Below are positions 34,746 through 45,561 of a stretch of DNA of 64,000 bases, in pieces. The DNA comes from Erigeron canadensis. Its lineage: Eukaryota > Streptophyta > Magnoliopsida > Asterales > Asteraceae. The stretch lies in NCBI RefSeq assembly GCF_010389155.1, contig NC_057761.1:59270587-59334586 (forward strand). Direction: 5' to 3'. The position numbers and the translations under genes are program-made. The notes under the pieces are model-generated. The model was not told the DNA's origin. It saw only the letters and a list, made by a program, of their open reading frames with translations, and did not search any database. Every line of letters starts with the position of its first letter. Position 1 is the first letter of the stretch.

Positions 34746-36653
34746 TCAGTTATCAATTTCAAGTTTAGGCACAACCTTTTTCTTGTTTGCACTCAGATTA
34801 TTCTTCCTCCTGTCCTGAATTTCTCGAACATATTCCGTCACAATGACATGGAACTTTGGAGCAAACCTGTTTGTAGAAGTAACATTTAGACCAGCTTTCC
34901 TCAATGCACGAAAGACATGTTGCTGGGCTTTCATAAAGTGCATGCTACAGAGACAAGGCACCATTGAGCGTAGTACTGGCTTTAAACATGGTGAAAGTAC
35001 TCCATGCGAGCTAAGGTACAGAAAAATAAGGCTAAATATTGTTAGAACTTAGGCAAGTAGTTGTTCGATAATCAATTACCGCATCTAAATATAAATGTCA
35101 GTGCAAGTATAAACTGGAAGTGGCAATTTCCGGCCAATTACTTATGAATGGGTCATTTCAGTATATGTATGGTATCTAACAAGCCATATGGATAACATTC
35201 CAAAAAAGAAACTCAAGGTGTTTTGTGTTATGCATAAATCTCCTAAATCAATTTATTTAAAATCTTCCAGATTCCATGTGCTCGATAAAACAAGATCAAG
35301 GTGGCTATTCTCTCACCTAGTGCGTAAATATACTACCAACATATTTGCATAAAGAGCCTTGTGAAAGGAAACCTTTTCCAATTGCGAAAGTACTAATCCC
35401 ATATTAAATATTGTTGTTAGGTGAGCACAAAAGCATCATTTACAGCAGGTAGCTTCGCTATAACATGAAACCTCCAATTTCCCTTTATTAAAGTTAAAAA
35501 TCGGGGAACGACAAAAACTAAAGGTTGATAAAATTGTAAAAAGAATCATATTAATCATGTGCTTCAAGCACCTTAATCTGGACATTACTTCTCATTTTTA
35601 TTAGAAGATAACTAATTACACACTCTTCTTGATAGCCTGGCCCAAGGCTGTTTGGTTATGGGCACAGCTGGTATCGGGTATTAGCACAAGTACTACTGAG
35701 ATTCTCATAAAATAAGACTCAAGGTCGTGTACTTCTATATAGAACATATAAGCTCCAAGCAATTATCATATATCATAGTCATAACTTAGACATCGCCAAA
35801 GGGGTTCTCTTGCGGTAAGAAGCTGATACATAGTATCTAAAACAAACAAAAATCTAATTAACATAAAACCCCACCTAAGGACACACAAGATCATCGACAA
35901 CAGAGAAATGCTTCATGCATAAAGAAGATCGAGCATAGACTCAGTCTTCTAGGTACATACAGAAACAACAAATAGCTCTGCACATACAACGCTAGTAACG
36001 AAATTTATTAATACAACACTTATAAACCAAATTTTCTGGTAATCTAATGTCGAATTCAAACAATTGCAGTCAATTACTAATCCAAATTCCACAAATTATC
36101 ACAGCATTACACTAAACTTTATATATAACATAAAATTCAACAAATATATAGCAAACCTCTTGTCGAAAAACTGGCAAGGCTTATACAACTGTTGCTTGGG
36201 GTCGGATAAGATATGAACGTGACAAAACTTAGTCAATGTCATCGCTTTCGACTTACACCCATTAAAAGCACATTTCACACTCACATCATCACTCACTATT
36301 CCTTTATTATTATTATTATCAACAATAATAACATTATTATTATTATTATTATTAATTTTTTCTTCTTCATTTTTTTTCTCAATTTCTTTAGGAATTTCCT
36401 GTAAAAATGGACTGATTCCAAATTTCCACAAATACTCTCTATATTTAACCCTAACTTCCTCCATTAACCCCCAATAATGATCACGGTAACATTTTGACAA
36501 TTGTTTCATGTTGTGTGACCGGCGTCGGAGAACCTGCTTCCGTTGTAACTGACCGGAATTCGACAAGTACATGTCTTCCGGCGACGGTTTGATTCCGGAG
36601 GCGAAATTGGTACCGTCAGGGGGATTGTTAGGGTTTTCATGAGAGGAATTCAT
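34746..36653 (-). CDS. INO80 complex subunit D-like zinc-finger protein, 253 aa
   Basis: Two exons, 36,157-36,653 and 34,746-35,010, joined GT..AG in phase 2 across a 1.15-kb intron (762 nt in total). Exon 1 has a basic segment (RKQVLRRRSHNMKQL), then a conserved EEVRVKYREYLWKFGISPF region and an Asn-rich run from an AAT microsatellite (residues about 101-116). The first half of a C3H-C3H finger follows (C128, C133, C144, H146/H148). Exon 2 completes it (C174, C185/C187, H190) and continues FMKAQQHVFRALRKAGLNV and FAPKFHVIVTEYVREIQ. This is the zf-C3HC3H layout of plant INO80D/KANSL2-like proteins, chromatin-remodelling or acetyltransferase complex subunits in the nucleus. The function is inferred from the family. 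The Asn run is a lineage-specific expansion. Confidence 0.88.
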
Positions 36654-37750
36654 TGTAGGTGATGAGAGAGAGTGTGGAGGCGGCGTGGTGGTTTTATTGC
36701 ATTGGTGGTGGCCGGCGGCGGAGATGGCGGCGTTAGGGTTTTGTTGGCGGGGTGGGAGACATTGTAGAGAGAGAAAGTGTCTGAGTGAGAGAGAGATAGT
36801 GAGGTGGTGGGTTTGTAAATTTTTCGGATAAGTTTGTGTTTTGAAAGTTGCATGTTAGCCCCTTCGGTTATTGTTTGGTTTGACAATACAAAGGCCATGA
36901 GTTACCATGACGATATCAATTTTAAACTAAACATTTGGGTAAAAAAATGATATATAACATATTTAAATTTATCAGATGTTAAAAACTTTTTCTGGTTTAA
37001 AATACAAAGAGGATAAAGGTCTATTTAAATAGTAAGGAAAAAGGACACTTGCTTATACGTTGTTAAACTCTTATGAGTAGAGTCGACTTATTAGGTGACT
37101 CGTTTTTGTTCAGATTCTTACGAGTCACAAGTCGCAAACTTATAACTATTGTAGTTTGATATACTATGGTTATATATTTATATTTATTGTTGCGTTTTTT
37201 TGTGTGTCGTCTATGTAGTTTTGATCCTTTTATTACGAATTTGGAAATAATTTATAAGTTTATGACTCAAAACCATTGAATTTGTAATATTTTAGCAAAT
37301 CTATTAAGATAATAATGTATAAAATAATAATATTTTATGTAGTATTTAAAAATGTTCCAACTCTTACGAGTCGAGTCACGTTCCGAGTCACGAGTCAAAA
37401 ATCATGCTTTCAAGTCGAATCAAAAGTTACAAGTCGAAAACTATGCATTTACTTATTTACCCAATTATACCATCTTAATTATAAATATCCCTAACTAAAA
37501 ATTTAAATTACAAATACCCAATGATTTCTTTTAAAAACTTATATCTACCCATTCATATCTATTCCATTAATTAAATTTTAATTTAAGACCATTATACTCT
37601 TCTCTAATCCCCACCTAAACACTTTTTCCACTTTCCAATAAAATTAAAACTCACAATTGACTTAATTCCATTTAGTGTCATCGTCATCATAATCAAAAGC
37701 AACAACAAAACAATCTGATTGTAGTTTCCATTTAATCTCATAATGACAAT
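36654..37750. other. promoter side and AT-rich spacer upstream of the INO80D-like gene
   Basis: The first 250 bp are GC-richer with GAGA-type runs, consistent with a 5' UTR or core promoter on the minus strand. The rest is AT-rich. It includes repeated ACGAGTC / GAGTCACG phrases (37,068-37,440) of unknown meaning. No gene was seen. Confidence 0.45.
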
Positions 37751-37754
37751 GGCA

Positions 37755-38790
37755 TTGTGTGAGCGGTAGCCGAGTGAGTGGTGCGGCCCCGTGGTGGAAT
37801 GATGCCGCCGACATGGGAGCACAGGTGAGGGGTGGGATTCGAGTGATGTGGTCACGTAGTGGAAGAATTGAGTGGAGCGACTGGAAAGGAGATGCAACGG
37901 CTAGTAACGACTACTTTGCTTTGTTTTTTTTTAATGATTTGTTTTCAAAATTTGTATATAAACACACTACACACATAATTCAAACACAAACACACTTTCC
38001 TTTCTAAAAATTCACAAATCTTATCCATACTTCAAATCATGACAAACAACATGCCAAATATGACCCTTTTTGATGAAAAAATGGCAATGCAAAATCACAT
38101 GCTTGACGAAGTCAAACATAGATTCTGAGGTCAAGACTGTGATTCAAAGTGTAACAAACAAGGCGGCTTACATAGCCGAAATAGAACGAATTCAAGCTGT
38201 GGGACGGATTACTAGCGCCATCGAAGATGAGTATGTTATTATCTTCGCCAGAAAGTTGATTGTCTGGATCAAATCATTGTCCAACTTACTGATGTCTCGT
38301 TCACATTAACAGTCACGCTAAACCACGCGTTATTTTGGCAAGACAGTGTCGGTGGTGGCCGCCCTGTAGATTACCACATTGACCCGAGGAATGAGTACGT
38401 AACTCAACCCGGCGACGCTGCCCGGTCTCATGAACCCTATCGTCACATTCATCGCAATGACGGCAGCAGTAGTGTGGACTCAGATTATTCTGAATGTTAG
38501 GATTATGTAATGTTTTTATTATGTTCTTTTAGTATTATGTAATTTTATTATGTTTTTTTGGTATTATGTAATGTGTTTTTTTATGGTTTTAGTAATATTA
38601 TGTAATGTTTTTTATGTTTAATGGAATTTAGTTTTAAAAATAAAAGTAAGTTGTAATGAGCGGTGAGTGAGTGGTGGGTTGCCAACAAAATTTGGGTGAG
38701 TGATGAGTGAGTGGTGGATTTGAGGTGGCATAAAGGGATTGGTTGGAAGTGAGTAGTGGGTGGAAGGGATACCATCACCCTAATCATCAT
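37755..38790 (+). pseudogene. transposon-derived relic with broken coding frames
   Basis: GC-richer than its surroundings. Plus-strand frames give MTNNMPNMTLFDEKMAMQNH, then a stop, then EVKTVIQSVTNKAAYIAEIE and RIQAVGRITSAIEDEYVIIF. After a further break comes a Pro/Asp/His-rich end: RPVDYHIDPRNEYVTQPGD ... SSSVDSDYSEC with a stop. GTGAGTGAGTGGTG-type sequences occur near both ends (37,768 and 38,660), suggesting a non-autonomous DNA transposon, but I could not align proper inverted termini. Family not recognised. Confidence 0.4.
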
Positions 38791-38802
38791 AATCAACATC
38801 AA

Positions 38803-39530
38803 CAATAACAATCTAGTTTAATCCCCTCAATTTCATCATTTGCAGATTCGAGTTATATAGAAACTTTCTTTGTTATAAAACTCATTACTTTTTGCGTTTG
38901 ACCTTCAACAACAATCATATCCTCCTCCGCATGCAGTTGTTTAATACCCGACACCACCTCCTGCTACTACGTTGCCGCTCTGGACGGAGAAAAAGAGATG
39001 ATAGCCACATCTTGTCGGTGAAAAAAGCGAGGTATAACTATAATTTAGGTAGATATATATATGAATGTATATATAATTTATATATAGGTGATGATATACG
39101 CATTTTTCTCACAAACTTCTTGATATATGAAAGTATATACTTAGATGATAAAGATAGATGGTGATGATTGTTGGTGATGAATGATGATATAGATATTGCA
39201 GATAATAGATCGACATTTACAGTATGTTCAACAAGAAGAACATAAAAGATATCTGTTATAGCTAGTACTATGTATGTATGTATGTATATGTTTGTTTGTA
39301 TGTTACGAGTATATGTTTGTGACAATTGAAAGGGTATAATTATCTAATTCATCGGAAAAAATAACATCGGATATATTTATAATTAAGATTTTTGGTTGGA
39401 GATATTTATAGTTTAAATCATTAAATGGTGTAATTGAGTACATATATAATTTTCCCGTTTAAATAAACATTATCAATCCCTACGCATGGTTGACTTTGGT
39501 GTAAAAATGTTGACATGAGATTTGATATGT
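38803..39530. repeat. inverted repeat, left copy (~730 bp)
   Basis: Near-identical in reverse orientation to 44,293-45,022. Matching edges are AACAATCTAGTTTAATCCCC here and GGGGATTAAACTGGATTGTT there, and GTTGACATGAGATTTGATAT here and the complement there. Differences are single bases plus length changes in TA and GTAT microsatellites. A 95-codon minus-strand frame (MSQTYTRNIQTNIYIHTY) is also open in the other copy, but its composition is that of AT-rich DNA. Confidence 0.9.
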
Positions 39531-39831
39531 AATAAGCGAGGAGCTTCTTCTTTTTCTTTTTCTTTTTTTCACAAAAGTCTAAAAATCTGATATTTTACGC
39601 TTATATTATCTCTTAATCTTAACAACTCATAAGTGGTATACTCTAAATTACCACTAAATTATCTCCCTCGCCACAACTAGGGGTGCTATGGACTTATGGA
39701 GTACATGACAATATGAAAAAAATGTTGATTTAAATCATCTAAAAATCCTATCCTAACTTATTCCTCTAATCTTAGTTTTCCAGCTAGTCCTATCATATGT
39801 TATTTCTTTCGACAAGTCATCGTAGCACATA

Positions 39832-40068
39832 TCTATACTGTATTATAAAAAAAACAGTCACATGTTAAAAGTTACATAAAATACCCGTAACGATTATATT
39901 ACATTATCAGTTCTTTTTCTTTTAAAAATATTTTTATCAACCATTTACATCAATTACTTTTACATTAATTATCTACATCACTCGATGTCGCTTATCATCA
40001 GTACTCATCCCCCACCACCACATTGTCACAACCACAAACACCGCAGCATTGCGCGAGAACGGTTTTAG
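39832..40068 (+). mobile_element. degenerate Helitron-like remnant
   Basis: Starts A|TCTATACTG and contains a 3' region like the other short Helitrons here (CCGCAGCATTGCGCGAGAACGG), ending TTAG|T instead of CTAG|T. The imperfect end lowers confidence. Confidence 0.35.
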
Positions 40069-40125
40069 TTAGATTTAGATAGAATAGAATATAGAGCCAC
40101 ACATAATCACAAATATATTACTACG

Positions 40126-40327
40126 AGGATGTTTGGGATTACAGTATAAAATGATTATTTGATTATTACGTTTGTAAAACGCAAATAATCTAAAAAAGTG
40201 TTTGCGTGAAAAAGTAATTATTTGCTATGAAAACGGAGTTTTGAAGAAGCATGTACATACATGTTTTTTCAAAACGCAATTTTAGAAACGCAAAATTTAT
40301 TTTGTAAACGCAACCCCAAACACCCCT
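40126..40327. mobile_element. hAT-like MITE
   Basis: The left end GGATGTTTGGGATTAC mirrors the right end GCAACCCCAAACACCCC. About 200 bp long, with no coding capacity and internal AAAACGCAA / TTGCGTTTT runs. The target duplication is not clear. Confidence 0.5.
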
Positions 40328-40884
40328 TACGTATCGCTTAGTTAATTACTACGTACATAATCACAAACTTGGAGCCTTTCTCGGTCCATGGACCAACCAC
40401 ATATCAGATGAGGCCCGCCCAAATGTTCAATTTTCTTTTCCGCATCTATCATCCATCCATTCTAACCCTAATTAAATTAATATACTGTATATATATCCTC
40501 AAACTAAATCCCTAAAATCAATGGCAAAAATCATAATGGCGTCGTCGGTTAATTTATTAGCTTTTAATATACAGGAGGAAATCTTGAAAAGGATTGATAA
40601 TGTGAGATCATTGATTCGGTTTAGAGCAATTTCAAAAGCATGGAAGTCTCTTATCGATAGCCCAAAGTTTATTGCTGATCATCAGAGCACCGGTGACACT
40701 GATCAGAGACAAAGTTTTCTCCTCGTATGTTACAAGGATGATGATCAACGTGGAGCAATTCATCATGAATCAATGGTTCGTATTGTTATGCTTAAGGTTT
40801 CACAGAGCGTCACTCATGTTGGTTTTGGGGTTTGTCCAGGTACTAGCGATCCTAAGCTTGTCAAGATCGTAACATCACGTCATG

Positions 40885-42376
40885 TGATGTGTCATATTTT
40901 ATACCATTTCCCACGTGACTTTAGAACCAATTATTCGTCATTTTGATAGTTTTATATCCAACTTTCGATGCTTTGAAGGTATGTTAAGTGTTTTCAGGTT
41001 GGAAATTGATTAGACGAATGAATTGGTCGATTTTGATGAGTTAAGGAAGAAACGGGAGAAAGATTCGGGTGAAATCGAGCGAAAGACGAAGAAAACGAAA
41101 TCTGGAAGTTGTAACTGCCGTTAACCCAGTAACGGCCGTTACATAGGTGGTTTGTGGTTTCTCCTGTAACTGGCAGTTAGAGAACTAACGGCCATTAGAA
41201 ATCAACTGAAGAGTAACGGCTGTTATCCCAGTAACTCCCGTTAGGCCTTAAGTATAAAAGTAACGGCCGTTATCCTAGTAACGGCCGTTACACGCGTGTT
41301 TTGTACATAGGATTAGTCAGGGTTCTGCACTTTTGGACGAATGGATAACACAATTTTGATAGTTTCTCATACTTAGGAATATTTTGGGAGCAAACAAGTG
41401 ATTAGGGTTTCGCCTATTTTCAGCTTTGGATTGTAATCATCATTGCTACCGGATTATCATCATTCATTTGGTATAATATGATTTCCTCTCTATTTGTTTG
41501 TTCTTGCGTTTCTAATATGAATAGCTAAATCTTTAGCACCCGCTTGGGTAGTAAGCATGTCATAGGGTCGAATTGATGTTGCTTGCAAATGTTGAACAAG
41601 GTTTATATGTTTAATCGAAGATCCACATTTATTTGGATTTAAATATTGTTTTCAACTTTTATATTAATTAATTGATAATTGTAATTAGAAGTTCGGGAGA
41701 AATCTACGTCATTGTCAATTGATTTATGAAATGGTTAATCGGTCTATAATTAACCTGAAATCGTTGGAGTTCGGGAGAAATCAACGATAAAGATTAAAAA
41801 CAATTAAATTCATTTTGAATGTGTAAACGTCTATGATCGAGGGATCTGATTAGGCGAATAAGCAGTTCGGGAGAAAGCTTTCAAAAGATTAAATCATAAA
41901 ATCAACTCAGGAATTTAATGCTTAACTGTTTAGAGGAGAAATTAAGTGCGGGAGCAATAATTATGTTTTGAGTAGTTGAAGTTTCAAGTATAACGGGAGA
42001 TCATCTTGTCTACTTTTTGAGTCGTTCAACAAATGCAAGTAATATTTAGACCCGATGATTGGCATGTGAGCTGATCCAAGTAGGTGTTCATTTCTTAATC
42101 TGTTTTAAGATTCAATAAATCAAATACTCTTTGCGATTAATCCTACGGGATTACTGACTTTCTTCGCTAACTTTGCAACGTGACAATTCGGTCACAAAAC
42201 CCCCCTTTTAATCTGAATCACTTTACTGTGACAATTGCTTATTAAGTCCTTGTGTTCGACCTCGGTTTACCAAGTCAACTATATTGCATACAAACGGGTT
42301 CACTGCCCGCAAGTGTGTAGTAGTCAGTAGCTAGGTATTTCGTGTTCATAAATTTAAGACTAGAAAATACACATCA
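40885..42376. mobile_element. solo LTR with perfect termini and 5-bp target duplication
   Basis: The termini are perfect 8-bp inverted repeats, TGATGTGT...ACACATCA. TCATG is duplicated at 40,880-40,884 and 42,377-42,381. It is 1,492 bp long with no internal coding region. A TATA-like TAAGTATAAAAG at about 41,249 and the primer-like GTGTTCGACCTCGG ... CACTGCCCGCAAGTGTGTAG near the right end suggest transcription on the plus strand. It contains eight short palindromes at 41.11-41.29 kb. Ends and duplication show no mutation, so insertion is fairly young. Confidence 0.92.
41111..41292. repeat. eight paired GTAACGGCCGTTAC-type palindromes in the solo LTR
   Basis: Copies or variants of TAACGGCCGTTA start near 41,111, 41,129, 41,166, 41,185, 41,213, 41,231, 41,260 and 41,278. 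They form four pairs (18-19 bp within a pair) with a pair-to-pair period of about 47-55 bp. The array surrounds the TATA-like site of the presumed U3 region. Confidence 0.9.
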
Positions 42377-43402
42377 TCATGATTCCTCTGATGGTGATGT
42401 CATGCCTTGGCAAGTTGAGGTTTATGCATTAAGCTCAGGTGTTTGGAGAACTTCATCATGTACGTACCACGCTGCCTCATAAATCAATTGAATTGTCATG
42501 GGATGACCCCGTAATAGTAATAAACGTTGGAGTACTACCTGGTATGGAAAAAAGAGAACTATACTTCTATTTGATTTGACAACTGAAGAGTTTGAAGAAG
42601 AAATATACTTCACACACATACTCCTGCTTTTAAAGTAAAAAACGCCTCTCTGGACCTAGCTAACCTAATAGGCTCGATCTCTTGCTGTGATTTATTCTTA
42701 TACTTTATTATCCCGTGATGATGTTTGTGATGTATGGGTGATGAATCATGGCGGCGGTGTTCCAAAATCGTTTACAAAACTATATTCCGTCGAGTGGGAA
42801 CCAGTTGATAGTTATTGGGCTAGAGTACGAGGACTAAGGAAGAATGGCGATCTTATTTTGGAATCTACACATGAGCCTTATGGAGATCATCTATCGAGAC
42901 TTGAACAATATAAACGATGCTTGGAAAGCTTTAAGGATCTTGGGATTCGTGGAAGGTATGGAATGTCCGTGACCTCGTATACAGAAACAGTACTCCTTCT
43001 ACTTGATCACTTGGATTCTATCATTATTCAGGAAGGTATAACGATCGACTCCAGTGCAGTTATCACCTTAAAATCGTCATGCATTTTCCTAATTTATTTT
43101 TCTAACGATGAGTCCATTTAATGTATTCAACATCAATAATGTTGAATTTTTTATTTTTATGAAAACATTAAACATATCTTATTAATAGTGTTTTGTGGGA
43201 GGGTTGGGATGTACATGGAATTTACCGGCTAATGAATGAGTCGGTCATAAATTCATGTTTTAGACAATTTTACCAAGTTAATTCCATACAATAACCAAAA
43301 CTTATAGTTGGTTCTTACATTAGACATTCGACAATACTTAGTTACAATTTGAGACACTTATCCCTTATTATAATAATAAAGATGAACTACAAATTAAAGA
43401 AA

Positions 43403-43709
43403 GAGTTAATTTCAAAAATCGTCCTTGTGGTTTTACCAAAAAATCACGTTTCATCCTTTAAACTTCAAAATGACACTGGTAGTCCTTTATACGCGGATAA
43501 TGATCACGTTTCGTTCTTTAGTTGACCATATAAAGGACGAAACGTGACCATCATCCGTTAGATGACGAAACGTGATCATCATCCGTTAGATTAGAGGACG
43601 AAACATGACCATTATCCACGTATAAAGAACTACTAGTGTCATTTTGAAGTTTAAAGGATGAAACCTGATTTTTTGGTAAGACCACAAGGACGATTTTTGA
43701 AATTAACCC
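43403..43709. mobile_element. Mutator-type MITE with ~105-bp terminal inverted repeats
   Basis: The ends GAGTTAATTTCAAAAATCGT and its mirror (GGGTTAATTTCAAAAATCGT read inward) extend into inverted arms of about 105 bp that share CTTCAAAATGACACT. A perfect 9-bp duplication TTAAAGAAA flanks the element (43,394-43,402 and 43,710-43,718), the size typical of Mutator-like elements. 307 bp, non-coding. The middle has GACGAAACGTGATCATCATC-type direct repeats. Confidence 0.88.
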
Positions 43710-43718
43710 TTAAAGAAA

Positions 43719-44292
43719 ATAGTAAAAATCATGGAGATTTATATGTGGCATTTGAATGTTTTGTCGACAAGAACAAGCATGAAAATATGGAACCCTTTAA
43801 TGTTGTAGGACAAATAAGAACCATAGAAAACGGTGTCGAGTTTATACTTGATTATGATAAATACATGAGCCAATAACAATCATGATGAGTGTAAGATGGT
43901 TTCATTCGATCATGTTGGTTTTGATGGGGCAAGACAAAACTCGAGGACGAGTGTTTTTTAATGAACGGAAAATGATGCGGAAACGTTTAGAATAAAGTGG
44001 AACAATCAAGATATTATTATCTTTTTTTAACTTTTTAGTTTCTTTCCTATTTAATTTAGTTATTAATGGTTTAAGTTTTTTTTTTTCCATAAACCCATCT
44101 ATAAATTGGGGTTAAAGTTATGATAGAAATTAGTTTTTGATAATGATATGAAATTTTCGTATTTTTTCTCCCTATCACAAGTGTGTGTTAGTGTGTGAAA
44201 TTCTTAATTTTTGGTATTCTCTTTGAATCAACGAATTTTAGAAGAAATTTTTCTGTGTATTCTTAAAATCAACAGGCTCAATTTTTCCTGTG
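43719..44292 (+). mobile_element. possible LTR-retrotransposon 3' remnant
   Basis: The sequence AAACTCGAGGACGAGTGTTTTTTAATG ... AAAATGATGCGG at 43,935-43,980 resembles the end of plant LTR-retrotransposon polyproteins followed by a polypurine-type site. A frame before it reads LYVAFECFVDKNKHENMEPF and IRTIENGVEFILDYDKY, which I do not recognise. Beyond lies LTR-like AT-rich DNA. No second end or target duplication was found. Confidence 0.3.
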
Positions 44293-45022
44293 ACATATTA
44301 AATCTCATGTCAACATTTTTACACCAAAGTCAACCAGGCGTAGGGATTGATAATGTTTATTTAAATGGGAAAATTATATATGTACTCAATTACACCATTT
44401 TAAATTATAAATATCTCCAACCAAAAATCTTAATTATAAATATATCTGATGTTATTTTTTCCGATGAATTAGATAATTATACCCTTTCAATTGTCACAAA
44501 CATATACTCATAACATACAAACAAACATATACATACATACATACATAGTACTAGCTATAACAGATCTCTTTTATGTTCTTCTTGTTGAACATACTGTAAA
44601 TGTCGATCTATTATCTGCAATATCTATATCATCATTCATCACCAACAATCATCACCATCTATCTTTATCATCTAAGTATATACTTTCATATATCAAGAAG
44701 TTTGTGAGAAAAATGCGTATATCATCACCAATATATAAATTATATATACATTCATATATATATATATATATCTACCTAAATTACAGTTATACCTTGCTTT
44801 TTTCACCGACAAGATGTGGCTATCATCTCTTTTTCTCCGTCCAGAGCAGCAACGTAGTAGCAGGAGGTGGTGTCGGGTATTAAACAACTGCATGCGGAGG
44901 AGGATATGATTGTTGTTGAAGGTCAAACGCAAAAAAGTAATGAGTTTTATAACAAAGAAAGTTTCTATATAACTCGAATTTGAAAATGATAAAATTGAGG
45001 GGATTAAACTGGATTGTTATTC
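44293..45022. repeat. inverted repeat, right copy (~730 bp)
   Basis: Reverse complement of 38,803-39,530. It starts ACATATTAAATCTCATGTCAAC and ends GGGGATTAAACTGGATTGTT. A longer (TA)n block at about 44,755-44,771 accounts for most of the length difference. The two copies enclose 4.76 kb carrying the split F-box pseudogene. Confidence 0.9.
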
Positions 45023-45083
45023 TAATACATAAATGTTTGAAAAGTTACTTTCTACGAAGTGTGTCATACAAGCTTTGTATAAA

Positions 45084-45268
45084 TCTATGTTATTTCCACT
45101 TGTCACATTTAATTATATATTTTTCACAACGATATATCCTCTCCGATTGTCACGATTAATTTTTAATTGTTTTATTATTTTTGCAAATCTCATCCACATC
45201 GATCGCTCATCTCTCACATTTCGTCGTTGTTGCCATCATGTCGTTGGATTACACGAATAACATGTTAA
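45084..45268 (+). mobile_element. weak Helitron-like remnant in the GPX upstream region
   Basis: It starts A|TCTATGTT and ends GTTAA|T after a GTTGGATTACACGAA tail resembling the other short Helitrons, but the last four bases are TTAA rather than CTRR. Similar in size (185 bp) to the element at 21,593. Confidence 0.25.
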
Positions 45269-45530
45269 TCAAAAAATAACAAATTTTGGTTCTATTTCAA
45301 TGTACATCCAAATTGTGACTAGTTGACTTTAGAAACAATAATCATCACATAATTAAATGATTTGTAAGCTACTCGTACGTATTATTTAAGGGAATTAATC
45401 ATTCTATTAATTTAAAAAAAGAAAGTGAATATTTTATGTAACCATCAAGATTCTACACATACGCAATTACGAACACACGAATTGACTTTTAACAGAATTA
45501 TTATAAAAAAATAATTTCCATTTCCATATG

Positions 45531-45538
45531 TATATAAA
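45531..45538 (+). promoter_or_regulatory. TATA box of the GPX gene
   Basis: TATATAAA lies 24-31 bp before the first ATG (45,562). If it sets the start of transcription about 30 bp downstream, the first ATG would lie at or before the transcript 5' end, which favours use of the internal ATG at 45,679. The sequence is clear; its use is inferred. Confidence 0.5.
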
Positions 45539-45561
45539 AAGCACCCACGGATCGATAATCG

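Larger units (their letters stand above)
40521..43121 (+). pseudogene. F-box protein pseudogene split by a solo LTR
   Basis: The 5' part (40,521-40,884) gives an F-box-like N-terminus FNIQEEILKRIDNVRSLIRF, AISKAWKSLIDSPKFIADH, then VRIVMLKVS and VGFGVCPGTSDPKLVKIVTS. A 1,492-bp solo LTR interrupts it at codon level. Joining the flanks minus one target copy continues in frame as SRHDSSDGDVMPWQVEVY, so the gene was open here at insertion. Downstream decay is clear: a TAA after TYHAAS (42,478), then shifts between ILLFDLTTEEFEEEIYF and the last frame (CDVWVMNHGGG, FTKLYSVEWEP, SYTETVLLLLDH). WNPSIRK-type core sequence is missing between residues about 85 and 90. A TATA-like run lies at 40,489-40,497. 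It is the only plus-strand F-box copy. Confidence 0.88.

Noticed and set aside
44491..44883. 130-codon frame (MSQTYTHNIQTNIY...) that is also open in the inverted copy at 39.0-39.3 kb
   Set aside because: The copies are too similar for open frames to be informative, the C-termini differ because of a TA microsatellite, and the composition (Ile/Tyr/Ser/Thr-rich) is that of translated AT-rich DNA.
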